Part shown: piece after piece, positions 6,113-7,773 of the stretch | How the letters are laid out: every line of letters begins with the position of its first letter | Numbering within the stretch: position 1 is the first letter of the stretch | NCBI GenBank assembly: GCA_041477005.1 | Contig: JBGOUJ010000376.1 | Location: forward strand, 1-7,773 | DNA: 7,773 bases | Direction of reading: 5' to 3' | Source: JBGOUJ01 sp041477005 | GTDB lineage: Bacteria > Acidobacteriota > Terriglobia > Bryobacterales > JACQDG01 | The notes under the pieces: generated by a model | The model's database searches: none | What the model was told of the DNA's origin: nothing | What the model saw: only the letters and a program-made list of their open reading frames with translations | Translations under genes and position numbers: made by a program

Positions 6113-6146
6113 GGGCGCCTCACTGTAGACCAGCGTTGAGGCGCCC
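6113..6146 (-). terminator. Inverted repeat, likely terminator of the receptor gene
   Basis: GGGCGCCTCA (6113-6122) and TGAGGCGCCC (6137-6146) are perfect reverse complements and can form a 10-base-pair GC-rich stem with a 14-base loop. On the minus strand the stem starts 39 bases after the receptor stop codon and is followed by TTTGC, a short T run. On the plus strand no T run follows. It therefore fits the receptor gene best, but could also stop transcription arriving from the glycosyltransferase. Confidence 0.6.
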
Positions 6147-6185
6147 GTGATGAAAGTCCGTTTGCCTCTTGCAGGCGAAGCCTCG

Positions 6186-7773
6186 TTAGAACTCCAGCTT
6201 CAGAGCCAACTGGATGATGCGCGGGCCGCCCGAGGTGATGTCGCCTTGGGTCGCGCCGGCATTGGACAGGGTCTGAGTGATCCTGCCGTAGTTCCCGTCG
6301 GCAAGACTCGTGGCCGGGTTGTTGAATATGGGATGGTTGAAAATGTTGAAGAATTCAGCGCGGAACTGCATGCTGACCCTCTCACCCTTCAGAGGAATTT
6401 TCTTGAACACGCCCATATCCCAGCTAAACATACGGGGCCCGCGCAGGGTCCCCTTACCCAACGTGCCGAAGGTTCCGGTGGCGTTGGCCGCAAACGCCGC
6501 TTTATTGAACCACTGCAGGAGCGGATCGCCCCCGGGCTGGGCCGGATCTGTGCCGGTCGCAATGGCCCGGTCGCGCCCTAAGCCGGTCAGTGAGTTGTCC
6601 CTCCCGCTCACCACTGTCATCGGTGAGCCGGTCTGGAACTGTTGCACCCCCGTCAACTGCCAGCCGCCCAACACCTTGCCTCCTACTCCCTTCAGGTGAT
6701 TTGCGAACGGGATCTCCCAGACATACGAAATGACAATCCGGTGCTTATGGTCGTAATCGGACGGGCCTGTGATCATCTGGTCAAAGTAGGGGTTGGTCCA
6801 AGGCATGACCTGGTCTCCGCCGCCGCCGTTGCCCTGCAGCCCGCTGCCGACGTCATCAATGCTCTTGGAGAAGGTGTAATTGGCCTGGAAGGTGAAACCC
6901 CGCGAAAAACGCTTGATCAACGATGCCTGCAACGAGTGATAGCTGGATACGCCGTTGTCGTTGTAACCGGTCATCGTGCCGTAGGAGGGAGCAAACAGCC
7001 GGCGGGCGTCGGTCGTGGAACTGGTCACACCCGACGAATACACGGCCGGATTATTCTCCCAGGTACGGCGCAGGTGGATGCCGTGAGAGCCGACGTAGGC
7101 GATCCGGGCCAGCCAGTCGGAGGTGACCTGGCGCTCGATGGTCAGATTCCAGTTGTAAAGAAGTGGCGTGTCCAGCCCGTCCGCTACGTAGGTTGTGTAC
7201 ACGCCCGGCCGGGGGAACGTCGAGGTCGCGCTGGGGGGCGCCGCCGGGAAGGGATCCGGAAAGCCCGAAGTGACGTACGGAGCGCGCAACACGCTGAGAT
7301 TGTTGATGGTGACCTGCGGACTCCATGGGGCCGCATCCACGCCGCCGTTATTCGTATCGCCGCGGGCGTGCTGGTCGTAGAAGGCGCCCGCTCCGCCCCG
7401 AAGGCTGGTCTTGCCATCGCCGAACACGTCCAGAGCGAACCCTACCCGCGGCGCCAGATTGTTCCAGCTTGCATCCACCCCACCATAAGGCACGCCGGGA
7501 TCTCCAAAGAACGTAAGTCCGGCAGGCGCGAGCGGAAAGCGTTGCGAGTGAACCCCCGCCAGGAAGTCCGTAACCCGGAACTTTTCGTACCGGTCGCGGA
7601 TGTCAATCCACGGCCCGGTCGGCTCCCAGCGAATGCCGGCGTTCACCGTCAAGCGGCGGGTGACCTTGATGTCATCCTGGATGTAAATCGCCGGATAGGT
7701 TGCCCGGAAATACTTATACTCACCGGCTCCCTGGGTCCAGGTTCCGACCGTACCCAGCAGGTAATCGGACATG
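6186..7773 (-). CDS. Oar-like TonB-dependent outer-membrane receptor, C-terminal part
   Basis: This is the last 528 residues of an outer-membrane beta-barrel, read leftward; the frame is open to the window edge. The ATG at 7772-7770 is probably an internal Met, because the family is normally about 1,000-1,200 residues with an N-terminal carboxypeptidase-regulatory-like domain and plug, both missing here. Barrel hallmarks of the acidobacterial family are clear: IYIQDDIKVTRRLTVNAGIR, then WEPTGPW, the FGDPGVP segment, NNLAPRVGFALDVFGDGKTS, LRGGAGAFYD, QANYTFSKSIDD, and FRAEFFNIFNHPIFNNP near the end. The protein ends LALKLEF; a terminal Phe is the usual signal for barrel insertion by the BAM machinery. 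The substrate cannot be predicted; these receptors are assumed to import large or complexed nutrients with TonB/ExbBD energy. It converges on the glycosyltransferase and appears unrelated to it. Confidence 0.92.
   Translation of the reverse strand, partial: MSDYLLGTVGTWTQGAGEYKYFRATYPAIYIQDDIKVTRRLTVNAGIRWEPTGPWIDIRDRYEKFRVTDFLAGVHSQRFPLAPAGLTFFGDPGVPYGGVDASWNNLAPRVGFALDVFGDGKTSLRGGAGAFYDQHARGDTNNGGVDAAPWSPQVTINNLSVLRAPYVTSGFPDPFPAAPPSATSTFPRPGVYTTYVADGLDTPLLYNWNLTIERQVTSDWLARIAYVGSHGIHLRRTWENNPAVYSSGVTSSTTDARRLFAPSYGTMTGYNDNGVSSYHSLQASLIKRFSRGFTFQANYTFSKSIDDVGSGLQGNGGGGDQVMPWTNPYFDQMITGPSDYDHKHRIVISYVWEIPFANHLKGVGGKVLGGWQLTGVQQFQTGSPMTVVSGRDNSLTGLGRDRAIATGTDPAQPGGDPLLQWFNKAAFAANATGTFGTLGKGTLRGPRMFSWDMGVFKKIPLKGERVSMQFRAEFFNIFNHPIFNNPATSLADGNYGRITQTLSNAGATQGDITSGGPRIIQLALKLEF

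Noticed and set aside
6147..6699. Plus-strand open frames opposite the receptor gene
   Set aside because: They are antisense to well-recognised barrel motifs and show no family features or start signals.

Overview
The window is a high-GC bacterial chromosome segment, and an origin in the Acidobacteriota (possibly Solibacter/Bryobacter-like) is the best inference. Two genes suggest this: a very large Oar-like TonB-dependent outer-membrane receptor, a family greatly expanded in that phylum, and a glycosyltransferase of the RNDDHG / VEWNPP / NIDILF type. No rRNA, tRNA, CRISPR array, transposase or integrase was recognised.

Left third (1-2400), loosely packed. It starts with the 3' end of an unrecognised gene (2-286), then a 260-base stretch without a convincing gene. 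Next is a small two-helix membrane protein of the DUF3592 type (547-966), clearly lower in GC than its surroundings. After it, at about 1061-1248, lies a frame-broken remnant of a glycine-zipper protein. A secreted two-domain protein with paired cysteines and a duplicated linker motif follows (1383-2168). Its stop codon runs directly into a degenerate array of five 7-8-base purine-rich units.

Middle (2318-6001), an apparent two-gene operon. An extended -10 promoter precedes a UDP-glucose/GDP-mannose dehydrogenase-family gene (2398-3783). After a 13-base gap comes a 734-residue glycosyltransferase (3797-6001). The dehydrogenase would make a nucleotide-activated uronic acid, and the transferase would move a sugar onto an acceptor, so together they suggest surface polysaccharide or glycoconjugate synthesis. 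Both proteins have oddities. The dehydrogenase has Ala where the family has the PEF-motif glutamate. The transferase has its GT-A catalytic region split by three tandem beta-rich repeats.

Right end (6113-7773), on the minus strand. This is the C-terminal 528 residues of the TonB-dependent receptor; the gene continues past the right edge. It converges on the glycosyltransferase, and a perfect 10-base-pair inverted repeat between them fits a terminator for the receptor gene.

The most interesting item is the glycosyltransferase with the tandem-repeat insertion. I see no sign of a defence, mobile or other wholly new system.
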